From: Embleya sp051903075
GTDB taxonomy: Bacteria; Actinomycetota; Actinomycetes; Streptomycetales; Streptomycetaceae
Direction: 5' to 3'
DNA: 64,000 nt
Assembly (NCBI RefSeq): GCF_051903075.1
Contig: NZ_CP182422.1
Coordinates: 3,534,001-3,598,000 of the forward strand
The notes under the pieces: model-generated
What the model was told of the DNA's origin: nothing
Seen by the model: the letters and a program-made list of their open reading frames with translations, nothing else
Databases searched by the model: none
In this document: positions 24,322 to 33,675 of the stretch, one piece after another
How the letters are laid out: each line of letters begins with the position of its first letter
How positions within the stretch are numbered: position 1 is the stretch's first letter
Program-made: the position numbers and the translations under genes

Positions 24322-25311
24322 TCACCCCACGCGCGCGTACTCCCCGGTCCGGTAGATGTCGGTGCGGTACACGGTGCCGCCACACGTCGGCGTGAGCGGC
24401 ACCTTGGCCACGTTGAAGTCGTTGGCGGCGAGCGCGTAGCCGAGCGCGGGCACCGGCGCCTTGGGCGCGTCGGCGGCACACGTGCCGTCCGCGCCCGGGG
24501 GTTGCGGCTTCCACGCGAACTGGAACTCGTACGCCTGCCCCGGTCGCAGCGTGATGCCCTGGGCGGACGAGGACGGCACCGGCAGCGCGGTCGCGGCGTC
24601 CGGGCTCGGCGCCTGGACCACCGTCACCTGCACGATCGGATTGCCGGGCGGGGAGACCACGACGACCACGCCGGGGCCGGTCACCACGCACTCCTTGGCC
24701 GCGTTGCTGCGCACCTGGAGCACGCCGTACGCCAGCCCGTCGGCACGGATCGGGCCCAACCGCGCCTCCTCCCCGGACATGTCGACGGTCCGACACGCGG
24801 GCGGCGGCTTGACCGGCGGCGCCGACTCGCTCGGCGACGCGCTCGACGACGGCGGCGTGCTCTGCCCCGTCCCGGTGCCCGCGCTCTGCCCGCTGCTGGG
24901 CGCGATCGAGGAACCTGACCCGCTGGTGGGACTGCTGCCCCGGGAGGCGGGATGGGTCTGCCCGGCGCCCGGCAGGCCCGCGCTGACCCCCTCGCTCGGC
25001 CCCGGCAGCGGCTCGGTCGCGTTGACCGACGACGAGGACGAGCGGACACCGCCGACATTCGACCTGGAGTCGTCGCCGTCGGTCACCGCGGTGCGCAGGA
25101 CGGGCGTGCCGATCAGGATCGCCGCGGCCAGCCCTGCGGCGCCGAGCGTGGCCATCCGACGCTGTCTGCGGCGGGCGGGCACGGCGGCGCGCAGCCGGTC
25201 GAGGGCGTCCGGCGCGGGCTGCACGTCGGACACGGCCTGGTGCAGCCGCCGGCGTACCTCTGCCGCGAGGTCGTCGGGGTCGGGACCGAGGGTCCCCGGG
25301 TCGTTCTTCAC
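24322..25311 (-). CDS. Membrane protein with extracytoplasmic DUF4232-like domain, coupled to a sigma factor
   Basis: 329 aa. A cytoplasmic N-terminus of about 50 residues (acidic then basic) precedes one membrane span (about 54-75), a Ser/Thr/Pro/Gly-rich linker (80-165) and an outer domain with four Cys that could form two disulfides. The outer domain resembles DUF4232. Its GTG overlaps the sigma-factor stop (GTGA). Coupling and topology suggest an anti-sigma partner, but the short N-terminus lacks a zinc-binding anti-sigma HxxxCxxC motif, so this is inference. Confidence 0.75.
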   Translation of the reverse strand: MKNDPGTLGPDPDDLAAEVRRRLHQAVSDVQPAPDALDRLRAAVPARRRQRRMATLGAAGLAAAILIGTPVLRTAVTDGDDSRSNVGGVRSSSSSVNATEPLPGPSEGVSAGLPGAGQTHPASRGSSPTSGSGSSIAPSSGQSAGTGTGQSTPPSSSASPSESAPPVKPPPACRTVDMSGEEARLGPIRADGLAYGVLQVRSNAAKECVVTGPGVVVVVSPPGNPIVQVTVVQAPSPDAATALPVPSSSAQGITLRPGQAYEFQFAWKPQPPGADGTCAADAPKAPVPALGYALAANDFNVAKVPLTPTCGGTVYRTDIYRTGEYARVG

Positions 25312-25904
25312 GGCGTCTCCATCCGGGCCCGGAGGGCTTCCAGTCCGCGTGAGGCGTACGCCTTCACCGAGCCGACCGACAGCCCGAGCAGATCGGCCAC
25401 CTGAGCCTCTGTCAGATCAGCGTAATAGCGCAGCACGATCACTTCCCGCTGCCGCCGTTGCAATTCGCGCAACGCCCGTACCAGCACGTCGCGTTCCGCT
25501 ACGTGTCGCGAACCGTCCTCGGTACTCGTCGAGTTCGGTTCCGGTTTGGAGAGTAGCCGCATGCCCATGATCCGCCGCCGCAGCGTCGACCGGGACAGGT
25601 TCACCACGGTCTGCCGCAGGTAGGCCAGCGTCTTGTCGGCCTCGCGCAACCGGTGCCGGGCGGTGTGCACCCGGACGAACGACTCCTGCACCACGTCCTC
25701 ACACGAATCGGTGTCGTCGAGCAACAGGGAAGCCAAGCGCAACAACGAACCATAGTGCGCGCGGTAGGTCTCGGTGAGGACGTCGATGGAGACGCCCGCG
25801 TCAGAGGACACGGAAGCTCCCGAAACGTCCGGTTCCAGCGCACCGACCACGGGCATGCGAACCGGGCGCAGCACCGGTTCCACCCTCACGACCATTTCTG
25901 CCAC
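25308..25904 (-). CDS. SigE-family ECF RNA polymerase sigma factor
   Basis: 198 aa. Region 2 spans about 42-110 (YRAHYGSLLRLASLLLDD, EDVVQESFVRVH) and region 4 about 135-192 (LPRRQREV-like ELQRRQREVIVLRYYADLTEAQVADLLGLSVGSVKAYASRGL). This matches the SigE subfamily of streptomycete ECF factors. An extra N-terminus of about 40 residues precedes region 2; the GTG at 25904 is taken but a later start is possible. It is co-translated with the membrane protein at 24322-25311. Confidence 0.9.
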   Translation of the reverse strand: MAEMVVRVEPVLRPVRMPVVGALEPDVSGASVSSDAGVSIDVLTETYRAHYGSLLRLASLLLDDTDSCEDVVQESFVRVHTARHRLREADKTLAYLRQTVVNLSRSTLRRRIMGMRLLSKPEPNSTSTEDGSRHVAERDVLVRALRELQRRQREVIVLRYYADLTEAQVADLLGLSVGSVKAYASRGLEALRARMETP

Positions 25905-26165
25905 GACTGTTGGACACCCGACCCCCCGGGAAGGTTGTATGCGCCTGCGATCCGGGGACGGTCGTCGGCTTCAGCCACGCGTCCGCCCACCGTAGTGGGC
26001 CGGATGACATGCAGTCAGCTACTCGGGGCGGGGAACGTCCGCGACGGGACGGTCCGTTGCGGAAAGGTTCGTGACGGAAACGTCCGCTACGGAGAGGTTC
26101 GTGGCGGAGAGGCTCGTGGCGCGCTTGCCGTGGCGGCGGCGGTCACGACCCGCAGCCGCACGCAC
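25905..26165. other. Intergenic stretch upstream of the sigma factor
   Basis: No gene visible. It contains the sigma-factor promoter region and the 15-bp repeat array at 26037-26126. Confidence 0.5.
26037..26126. repeat. Degenerate 15-bp tandem repeat, six units
   Basis: Units of the form gtYcgtgacggaaag repeat head to tail six times with 2-6 differences each. Non-coding, between the sigma-factor promoter and the asd terminator. Confidence 0.75.
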
Positions 26166-26202
26166 GGCAGCCGGCGTCCCCACCCGGGGAGCGCCGGCTG
26201 CC
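26166..26202. terminator. Terminator of the lysC-asd operon
   Basis: 11-bp stem GGCAGCCGGCG/CGCCGGCTGCC enclosing a further TCCCC/GGGGA pairing; lies 21 bp past the asd stop on the minus strand. Confidence 0.88.
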
Positions 26203-26222
26203 GCGTCGGTTCGCGGACGGGC

Positions 26223-27286
26223 CTAGTCGCGCTCGGTCAGCTCGGCGGCGACGACCTCGGCGATCTGGGCGGTGTTCAGCGCCGCGCCCTTGCGCAGGTT
26301 GTCCCCGCACATGAACATGTCCAGCGCGAACGGGTCGTCGATCGAACGACGCACCCGGCCGACCCAGGTCGGGTCGGTACCGACCACGTCGGCCGGCGTC
26401 GGGAACTCGCCGTTCTCCGGGTCGTCGCACAGCACGACGCCGGGGGCGCCGTCCAGGATCTCGTGCGCCCGGGCCACCGACACCTCGTTCTCGAACACGG
26501 CGTGCACCGCGAGGGAGTGCGTGGTGATCACCGGGACGCGCACGCAGGTCGTGTGCACCTTGAGGTCGGGCAGACCCAGGATCTTGCGGGACTCGTTGCG
26601 GACCTTCAGCTCCTCGGACGACCAGCCGTCGTCCTTGAGCGAGCCGGCCCACGGCACCACGTTGAGCGCGAGCGGCGCCGGGAACGGGCCGAAGTCGCCC
26701 ACCGCGCGGCGCACATCGCCGGGCTGGGTGCCCAGCGTACGGCTGTCGGCGACCTTGGCGATCTGCTCGCGCAGCGCGTCGACACCGGGCTGACCGGCGC
26801 CGGAGGCGGCCTGGTACGAGGCGACCACCAGCTCCTTGAGGCCCAGTTCGGCGTGCAGCGCGCCGAGGGCGACGACCATGGTCAGCGTCGTGCAGTTCGG
26901 GTTGGAGATGATGCCGCGCGGCCGTACGCGCGCCGCGGCGGCGTTGACCTCGGGCACCACGAGCGGGACCTCGGGGTCCATCCGGAACGCGCCGGAGTTG
27001 TCCACCGCGACCGCGCCCTTGCTCGCGGCGATCGGCGCCCAGTGCGCGGAGACCTCGTCGGGCACGTCGAACATCGCGACGTCGACGCCGTCGAAGCACT
27101 CCTCGCTCAGCGCGATCACCTCGACCTCCTCGCCGCGCACGACGAGCTTCTTGCCCGCGCTGCGCGCCGACGCGATCAGGCGGATCTCGCCCCACACGTC
27201 CTGGCGGGTGGAGAGCAGTTCGAGCATCACCGTGCCGACCGCGCCGGTGGCGCCGACGACGGCCAGGGTGGGCTTGTCCTTGCGGG

Positions 27287-27290
<4 letters not shown>
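26223..27290 (-). CDS. asd: Aspartate-semialdehyde dehydrogenase
   Basis: 355 aa. It reduces aspartyl phosphate to aspartate semialdehyde with NADPH, the branch-point step for lysine, threonine, methionine and diaminopimelate. VVGATGAVGTVML at the N-terminus is the nucleotide-binding loop; the catalytic Cys lies in ISNPNCTTLTMV and the His in THSLAVHAVF further on. Full length. The ATG overlaps the lysC stop as ATGA, so the two enzymes are coupled. Confidence 0.96.
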
Positions 27291-28555
<1,265 letters not shown>

Positions 28556-28590
28556 GTGCGCTCCTCGCTTGATATCTGTGCGGTCGGCTC

Positions 28591-28617
28591 AGTCTAACTA
28601 GGCCGCACAGTGGTCAA
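28591..28617 (-). promoter_or_regulatory. Candidate lysC promoter
   Basis: On the minus strand TTGACC (28617-28612) and TAGACT (28596-28591) are separated by 15 bp, short of the ideal 17. They lie about 35-60 bp upstream of the lysC GTG, in an AT-richer stretch. Confidence 0.35.
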
Positions 28618-28788
28618 AGCTTTATTCACATTGTGAGACGTACGTATCACTAAGCGGGCAGTCGGAACCGAACGCCCATGTCGGGGCGCCGGGGTGGCGG
28701 CGGCCGCCGTACGCCGGGCCCGGGGTGGGACTCCCCCCGTGCGCGGGCTGGTTGCGGCTGCGCGTTTGTCCGCGTTCAGGGGTGGTGT

Positions 28789-29409
28789 TCAGGTGTGCGG
28801 GCCGCCGAGGACCACGGCCTCGTCGAGCTGTTCGGCGAGTTCGTCGACCAATTCGTCGGCCAGCGCCTGTCCGGCCGGGTCCAGACTCTCCATGATCGGA
28901 TCGTCCAGCCGCGCGTGCGAGACCACCGACTGCAGCGCGCGCAGTACGGCGCTCGCGGTGGCGCCCCAGTTGGACAGGTACGAGAACTGCCACCACCACA
29001 GCGCCTCGCGGTCGCGCCCGGCCCGGTGATGGGCGAGCCCGTGCGCGAGGTCGGCGACCACGTCGGCGACGTCGTCGGACAGCCGCGCGGCGACCGGCTT
29101 GGACTTGGGCACATACGGGTCGAAGACCTCGTAGTAGACGTCGATCGGCTCCAGCAGCCGGGACAGCGCCGAGCGCAGCGCGTCGACGTCGGGGTCCGGG
29201 CCCGAGTCGGGTTCGAATCGGTCGTCGGGCACCACGTCGGCGATCGCGCCGAGCCGGCCGCCCGCGAGCATCAGCTGCGAGACCTCCAGGAGCAGCATCG
29301 ACACCGCCTGCTCCGGCTCCTCGCCCTTGGCCACCTCGGTGACGGCCAGGACGAAGCTGTCGATCTGGTCGGCGATCTCACTGGTGAATTCGTTCAGGTC
29401 GTCAGACAT
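28789..29409 (-). CDS. DUF5063 domain protein
   Basis: 206 aa soluble, acidic protein matching DUF5063, a family found next to recR in many actinobacteria. It contains EVFDPYVPKSKPVAARLSDDVADV and WWWQFSYLSNWGATAS, the conserved centre. Function unknown; the constant linkage to recR suggests a DNA-repair or housekeeping role. Its ATG overlaps the recR end by 8 bp and has GGGGAG upstream. Confidence 0.88.
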   Translation of the reverse strand: MSDDLNEFTSEIADQIDSFVLAVTEVAKGEEPEQAVSMLLLEVSQLMLAGGRLGAIADVVPDDRFEPDSGPDPDVDALRSALSRLLEPIDVYYEVFDPYVPKSKPVAARLSDDVADVVADLAHGLAHHRAGRDREALWWWQFSYLSNWGATASAVLRALQSVVSHARLDDPIMESLDPAGQALADELVDELAEQLDEAVVLGGPHT

Positions 29410-30001
29410 CGAGCAGTCGTCTCCCCTCGAAGGCACGCCCGAGCGTGACCTCGTCGGCGTACTCCAGGTCGCCCCCCACCGGCAGCCCGCTGGCCAACCG
29501 GGTCACCCGCAGACCCATCGGCTTGCACAGGCGAGCCAGATACGTCGCGGTCGCCTCTCCTTCCAGGTTCGGGTCGGTGGCCAGGATCAACTCGGTCACC
29601 GTGCCGTCCGCGAGCCGGGTCATCAGCTCACGGATCCGCAGGTCGTCGGGGCCCACACCCTCGATCGGGCTGATCGCGCCGCCGAGCACGTGGTAGCGGC
29701 CCCGGAACTCGCGGGTCTTCTCGATCGCCACGACATCCTTGGACTCCTCGACCACGCAGATCACCGCGACGTCGCGTCGCGGATCGCGGCAGATTCGGCA
29801 CTGCTCCGATTCCGCCACGTTGCCGCATGTGACGCAGAACCGCACCTTGTCCTTGACCTCGGTGAGCGCGTGCACGAGGCGCCGGACGTCGGCCGGGTCG
29901 GCCGCCAGGAGGTGGAAGGCGATGCGTTGCGCGCTCTTCGGCCCTACACCGGGCAGTCGGCCCAGCTCGTCGATGAGGTCCTGTACGACGCCTTCGTACA
30001 C
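29402..30001 (-). CDS. recR: Recombination mediator RecR
   Basis: 199 aa, full length. The order is: helix-hairpin-helix (LGRLPGVGPKSAQRIAFHLL, 12-31), Cys4 zinc finger (CVTCGNVAESEQCRIC, about 57-72), Toprim domain (about 80-170, with VVEESKDV and TDPNLEGEATA) and C-terminal Walker B-like part. It loads RecA with RecF/RecO at gaps. The GTG at 30001 is the start. Between this gene and ybaB lies the 14-bp repeat array. Confidence 0.96.
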   Translation of the reverse strand: MYEGVVQDLIDELGRLPGVGPKSAQRIAFHLLAADPADVRRLVHALTEVKDKVRFCVTCGNVAESEQCRICRDPRRDVAVICVVEESKDVVAIEKTREFRGRYHVLGGAISPIEGVGPDDLRIRELMTRLADGTVTELILATDPNLEGEATATYLARLCKPMGLRVTRLASGLPVGGDLEYADEVTLGRAFEGRRLLDV

Positions 30002-30029
30002 CTACCGTCTCCCTGCTCGCTCTGGTTGT

Positions 30030-30176
30030 GGGTGGGTTCGTTGTCGGTGGGTTCGTCGGGCTCGTTTTTTGTCGATGGGTTCGTCGGTGGATTCGTTGTC
30101 GATGGGTTCTTGTCGGTGGGTTCTTGTCGGTGGGTTCTTGTCGGTGGGTTCTTGTCGGTGGGTTCTTGTCGGTGGG
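30030..30176. repeat. 14-bp minisatellite between ybaB and recR
   Basis: Five perfect copies of ttcttgtcggtggg (30107-30176), preceded by about five degenerate versions of 13-17 bp. The array fills most of the gap between two core genes of one operon and therefore lies in their transcript. Confidence 0.88.
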
Positions 30177-30203
30177 TTCGGCTTTCGGTCGGGCGGATCC
30201 GGC

Positions 30204-30548
30204 TCACATGCCGGGCAGGCCCAGCGGGCCGCCGGCACCCATGCCCTGGGCGAGCGGGCCCATCAGCTGGGACTGCATCTCCAGGGCGGCACGGTTCGCG
30301 TCGCGCACCGCGGCGACGATCAGGTCGCCGAGGGTCTCCGTGTCCTCAGGATCCACCGCGGACGGCGAGATCTCCAGAGCCAGCAGCTCGCCGGCCCCGG
30401 ATACGGTCGCGGTCACCAGGCCGCCACCGGCGCTCCCGGTCACCTGGGTGCGGGCGAGTTCGTCCTGCGCCGCCATCAGGTCCTGCTGCATCTTCTGCGC
30501 CTGCTGCAGCAGCTGCTGCATGTCGGGCTGGCCACCACCGGGAAACAC
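30204..30548 (-). CDS. YbaB/EbfC-family nucleoid-associated protein
   Basis: 114 aa. The helix-rich N-terminus (DMQQLLQQAQKMQQDLMAAQDELA), the GGGLVTATVSGAGELLALEI strand pair and the C-terminal helix are typical of the small dimeric DNA-binding YbaB/EbfC proteins encoded between dnaX and recR. The GTG at 30548 gives the canonical VFPGGGQPD start and has GAAGGG upstream. Confidence 0.93.
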   Translation of the reverse strand: MFPGGGQPDMQQLLQQAQKMQQDLMAAQDELARTQVTGSAGGGLVTATVSGAGELLALEISPSAVDPEDTETLGDLIVAAVRDANRAALEMQSQLMGPLAQGMGAGGPLGLPGM

Positions 30549-30677
30549 CTGGACACCCTTCGTCGCTCGCACGCGGCCTCGCACCGCCTCGGGCGGCCCG
30601 CTTCAGCGTGCCCGTCCTGCGGTCGAGCCTACGGCTCCGGGCGGGGCGGACGCGCGGCGACGGCACGGTTCGCCGGG

Positions 30678-32819
30678 TCAGGTGGTCGGCGACTCGTCGA
30701 TGATGGTCGCGCCCAGCTCGCGGGCGAGCAGTTCGTGGGTGGACTGGCCGCCGTCGTCGGCGAGGTCCTCGTCGTCGTAGCGGCCGAAGTCCTCGGGGAT
30801 GTCGAAGTCCGGTTCGGGGGGCGGCGGGGGTGGGGCCTGTTGGGGCTGCTGGGGTTGCTGGGGTTGCGGGCGGGCGGGCGGCTGCGGCGAGGGGGTGGCG
30901 GGGCGGGGCTGGGTCGCGGCCTGGGTCGGGGCGTGCGGCGGGGCGGGGGTGCTCGCGGGCGCCGGCGGCGGGGTGCCGGGCCAGGCGCCGGGCGCGGGGG
31001 CGGCCGGGGCGGTGGGCTGCCGGTCGGCCGGGGGCATCGGGGTCGGGGTCGGTGCGGGGGCCGGGCGGTGGGTGGGGGCGGCGGTGCCCTCGCCGGCGAC
31101 GACGCAGTCGATCCGCCAGTCGAGGCCGAACGCGTCCAGGACGGCCTGGCGCACGATCTCGTCGCGCCCGCTGCTGCGGAAGCCCTCGCGGGTGCCGGCC
31201 TGCTCGAACGCGAGGGTGAGCGTGGTGCCGTCGAAGCCGGCGACGGTGACGGTCTGGAGCATCATCCAGGCGACCCGGTTGCGGGCTCGGACGGCGTCGA
31301 GGATCTGCGGCCACATCTCGTGGACGCGGGTCAGGTCGCCGGCGGGGGCGGGGGGTGCCTGGGGTGTGGGCTGCTGGGTTTGGGGCTGTTGGGCCTGGGG
31401 CTGCTGGGGCTGCGGGTGTTGGGGAGCCGGCGGGCGGCCCTGGGCGGGGGGCAGGCCGGAGCCGGCGGCGCGAGCCTGGGGCCAGGCGCCGGGCTGTTGG
31501 GGCTGCGGGTGTTGGGGCTGCTGCTGCGGCTGTTGTACGGGGGGCGGGGCCTGGGGCGGCGCCGGGGCGGCGGCCTGCTGTCGGGCGGCGGGCGCGGGCG
31601 CGTCGGCGCGGGCGGGCTCCGGGCCGGCGGGCGCGGCCGGCGCGGCGGGGAGGCCGCCGACGGAGACGCGGCGCTCGAGGCGTTCCAGGCGCGTCTGCAG
31701 ACCCTGCTCACCGGAGTCCACGGCGGGCAGCAGGACGCGGGCGCAGATCAGCTCCAACTGCAGCCGCGGCGCGGTGGCCCCGCGCATCTCGGTGAGCCCG
31801 GTGTTGACGATGTCCGCGGCCCGGGTGAGCCCGGCCCGGCCGAACTCGGCGGCGTGCCGGACCATCCTCGCCAACTGATCGGCCGGCACATCGATCAGGC
31901 CCTTGTCGGCCGCGTCGGGCACCGCGGCCAGGATCACCAGGTCGCGCAGCCGCTCCAGCAGGTCGGCCACGAACCGGCGCGGGTCGTAGCCCCCCTCGAT
32001 CACCCGGTCGACCAACTCGAACGCGGCCCCGCCGTCCTGCGCGACGAACGCCTCGACCACGTCGTCCAGCAACGACCGGTCGGTGAATCCGAGCAGGGAG
32101 GTGGCCATCGCATAGGTGACCCCGTCGTCGGCGGCCCCCGCCAGCAACTGGTCCATCACCGACATCGAGTCCCGGACCGAGCCGGCCCCCGCCCGCACGA
32201 CCAGCGGCAGCACGGTCGGCTCGACCTTGATCCCCTCGGCCTCGCACACCGACGCCAGGTGATCGCGCAGCACGCCGGGCGGCACCAACCGGAACGGATA
32301 GTGGTGCGTCCTGGACCGAATGGTCCCGATGACCTTCTCCGGCTCGGTGGTGGCAAAAATGAACTTCAGGTGCTCCGGCGGCTCCTCGACCACCTTGAGC
32401 AACGCGTTGAAGCCCGCCGACGTGACCATGTGCGCCTCGTCGATGATGTAGATCTTGTAGCGCGAACTCACCGGCGAGAAGTGCGCCTTCTCGCGCAGGT
32501 CGCGCGCGTCGTCCACACCACCGTGCGACGCCGCGTCGATCTCGATCACGTCGATGCTGCCGGGCCCACCGAGCCCCAGATCCCGACACGACTGACACTC
32601 GCCACAGGGCGTCGGGGTAGGCCCCTGCTCACAGTTGAGACACCGGGCGAGAATGCGCGCACTGGTGGTCTTGCCACACCCCCGCGGCCCACTGAAGAGG
32701 TAGGCGTGATTGACGCGATTATTGCGCAGGGCCTGCATCAGGGGTTCCGTCACGTGCTCCTGCCCGATGACCTCTGCGTAGGTCTCGGGTCGATAGCGAC
32801 GGTAGAGGGCGAGCGACAC
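30678..32819 (-). CDS. dnaX: DNA polymerase III subunits gamma/tau
   Basis: 713 aa clamp-loader ATPase. Walker A is GPRGCGKT (about 44-51), the zinc module has four Cys (CLNCEQ...CGECQSC), Walker B is IIDEAHM and the SRC-like sensor is TIRSRTHH. Domain III extends to about 370. A long Gln/Pro/Ala-rich linker (about 400-510 and 590-690) separates the tau-specific C-terminal polymerase-binding part. The GTG at 32819 yields the family start SLALYRRYRPETY. Confidence 0.96.
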   Translation of the reverse strand: MSLALYRRYRPETYAEVIGQEHVTEPLMQALRNNRVNHAYLFSGPRGCGKTTSARILARCLNCEQGPTPTPCGECQSCRDLGLGGPGSIDVIEIDAASHGGVDDARDLREKAHFSPVSSRYKIYIIDEAHMVTSAGFNALLKVVEEPPEHLKFIFATTEPEKVIGTIRSRTHHYPFRLVPPGVLRDHLASVCEAEGIKVEPTVLPLVVRAGAGSVRDSMSVMDQLLAGAADDGVTYAMATSLLGFTDRSLLDDVVEAFVAQDGGAAFELVDRVIEGGYDPRRFVADLLERLRDLVILAAVPDAADKGLIDVPADQLARMVRHAAEFGRAGLTRAADIVNTGLTEMRGATAPRLQLELICARVLLPAVDSGEQGLQTRLERLERRVSVGGLPAAPAAPAGPEPARADAPAPAARQQAAAPAPPQAPPPVQQPQQQPQHPQPQQPGAWPQARAAGSGLPPAQGRPPAPQHPQPQQPQAQQPQTQQPTPQAPPAPAGDLTRVHEMWPQILDAVRARNRVAWMMLQTVTVAGFDGTTLTLAFEQAGTREGFRSSGRDEIVRQAVLDAFGLDWRIDCVVAGEGTAAPTHRPAPAPTPTPMPPADRQPTAPAAPAPGAWPGTPPPAPASTPAPPHAPTQAATQPRPATPSPQPPARPQPQQPQQPQQAPPPPPPEPDFDIPEDFGRYDDEDLADDGGQSTHELLARELGATIIDESPTT

Positions 32820-32924
32820 GCCCCCGACGATAGCCGGGCCGAACGACAGACGCGGAACGCCCGACCACCCCCACCACCCCCGCCCGTACCCGAACCCCAC
32901 CCCGAGTCGGGTACTGTAGGCGCC

Positions 32925-33015
32925 GGACCCCCCGTGCGGCGGTATCCCTCCTGAACCTCCCCAGGGCCGGAAGGCAGCAAGGATAGGGAGGCTCTGCCGG
33001 GTGCACGGGGGGTTC
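32925..33015 (+). ncRNA. ffs: Signal recognition particle RNA (4.5S type)
   Basis: About 91 nt. The diagnostic Ffh-binding apical loop CCGGAAGGCAGCAAGG is present (about 32967-32982), flanked by the asymmetric loop pairing. The terminal stem CCCCCCGTGC (32928-32937) pairs with GCACGGGGGG (33003-33012). It pairs with Ffh to target membrane proteins. It lies in its normal position between dnaX and tRNA-Ser. Confidence 0.95.
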
Positions 33016-33082
33016 ACTGCATCCCACCCCCACTCGAATAGGGGTGCGCGAGCACCCACGGACCTCCTGTAAGCTTCCGCAC

Positions 33083-33167
33083 GGAGGATTCGCCTAGTGG
33101 CCTAGGGCGCACGCTTGGAAAGCGTGTTGGGTTCACACCCTCACGAGTTCGAATCTCGTATCCTCCG
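33083..33167 (+). tRNA. tRNA-Ser (anticodon GGA)
   Basis: 85-nt type II tRNA with acceptor stem GGAGGAT/ATCCTCC, discriminator G, a long variable arm and anticodon loop TTGGAAA (anticodon GGA). CCA is not fully encoded. A near copy of its 3' part lies at 38420-38468, showing use as an integration site. Confidence 0.95.
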
Positions 33168-33190
33168 CAGCCGCCTGAACAGGCGAAAAC

Positions 33191-33224
33191 GAAGAGCCGA
33201 GCCGCGAATGCGGCTCGGCTCTTC
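33191..33224. terminator. tRNA-Ser terminator (left)
   Basis: Perfect 15-bp stem GAAGAGCCGAGCCGC/GCGGCTCGGCTCTTC with a GAAT loop, 23 bp after the tRNA. Confidence 0.92.
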
Positions 33225-33356
33225 GGTGTGCGCTGGTTGCAGTTCTGGTTGCATTTACAGGCGACATCAAGGACATCTCGACGGGCAAGCAGGCGCACGC
33301 CCGTCACCCGCTGCGGGCAGTCGGCACCGACCTGCACTGCGGAGGTCCTGCGGAAC

Positions 33357-33476
33357 CTGGCTGTGGATGTCGCGGCGGTTGCCGACGGCCAGGACCCACA
33401 CGCTCAGCTGACGGTCCTCAGCGGTGTGGACAACGCAGTGGTCACCAACCCCGGCCAGGAAAGTGATGGCCCTCAA
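33357..33476 (-). pseudogene. C-terminal remnant of a RelE/ParE-type toxin
   Basis: About 40 residues: VGDHCVVHTAEDRQLSVWVLAVGNRRDIH fits the last strands of RelE-family toxins (pattern VGDYRVVY..DD..LVVLVVRVGHRRDVY). The N-terminal half and any antitoxin gene are missing, and the frame runs on without a proper stop. Short match, moderate certainty. Confidence 0.55.
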
Positions 33477-33479
33477 CGA

Positions 33480-33670
33480 GTAGATCCCCGAGTTGGACAG
33501 ACTCGTCGAAGGCCGGGCTCGCGCACACGAACTCGCTGACAGTCCAGAGCGTCCCCGGCATCGGCGCCGTCCTGGGCGCGGGGTTTCTCGCGGTCGGCGG
33601 CGGCTGGGAGGAGTTCGCCTCGCCGGACGCCTTGACGGCCTTCACCGGCGCCACTCCCGCGCCCGGCGCT
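33480..33670 (+). pseudogene. IS110-family transposase fragment
   Basis: ELDRLVEGRARAHELAD is followed after a frame change (about 33540) by VQSVPGIGAVLGAGFLAVGGGWEEFASPDALTAFTGATPAPG, the start of the second (IS116/IS110/IS902) domain of IS110 transposases. The rest of the transposase and the IS ends are missing. Confidence 0.78.
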
Positions 33671-33675
33671 TCGTG

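Noticed and set aside
33442..33654. A 70-aa minus-strand small protein in the island
   Set aside because: It is antisense to the IS110 transposase fragment, whose plus-strand translation is clearly protein-like.
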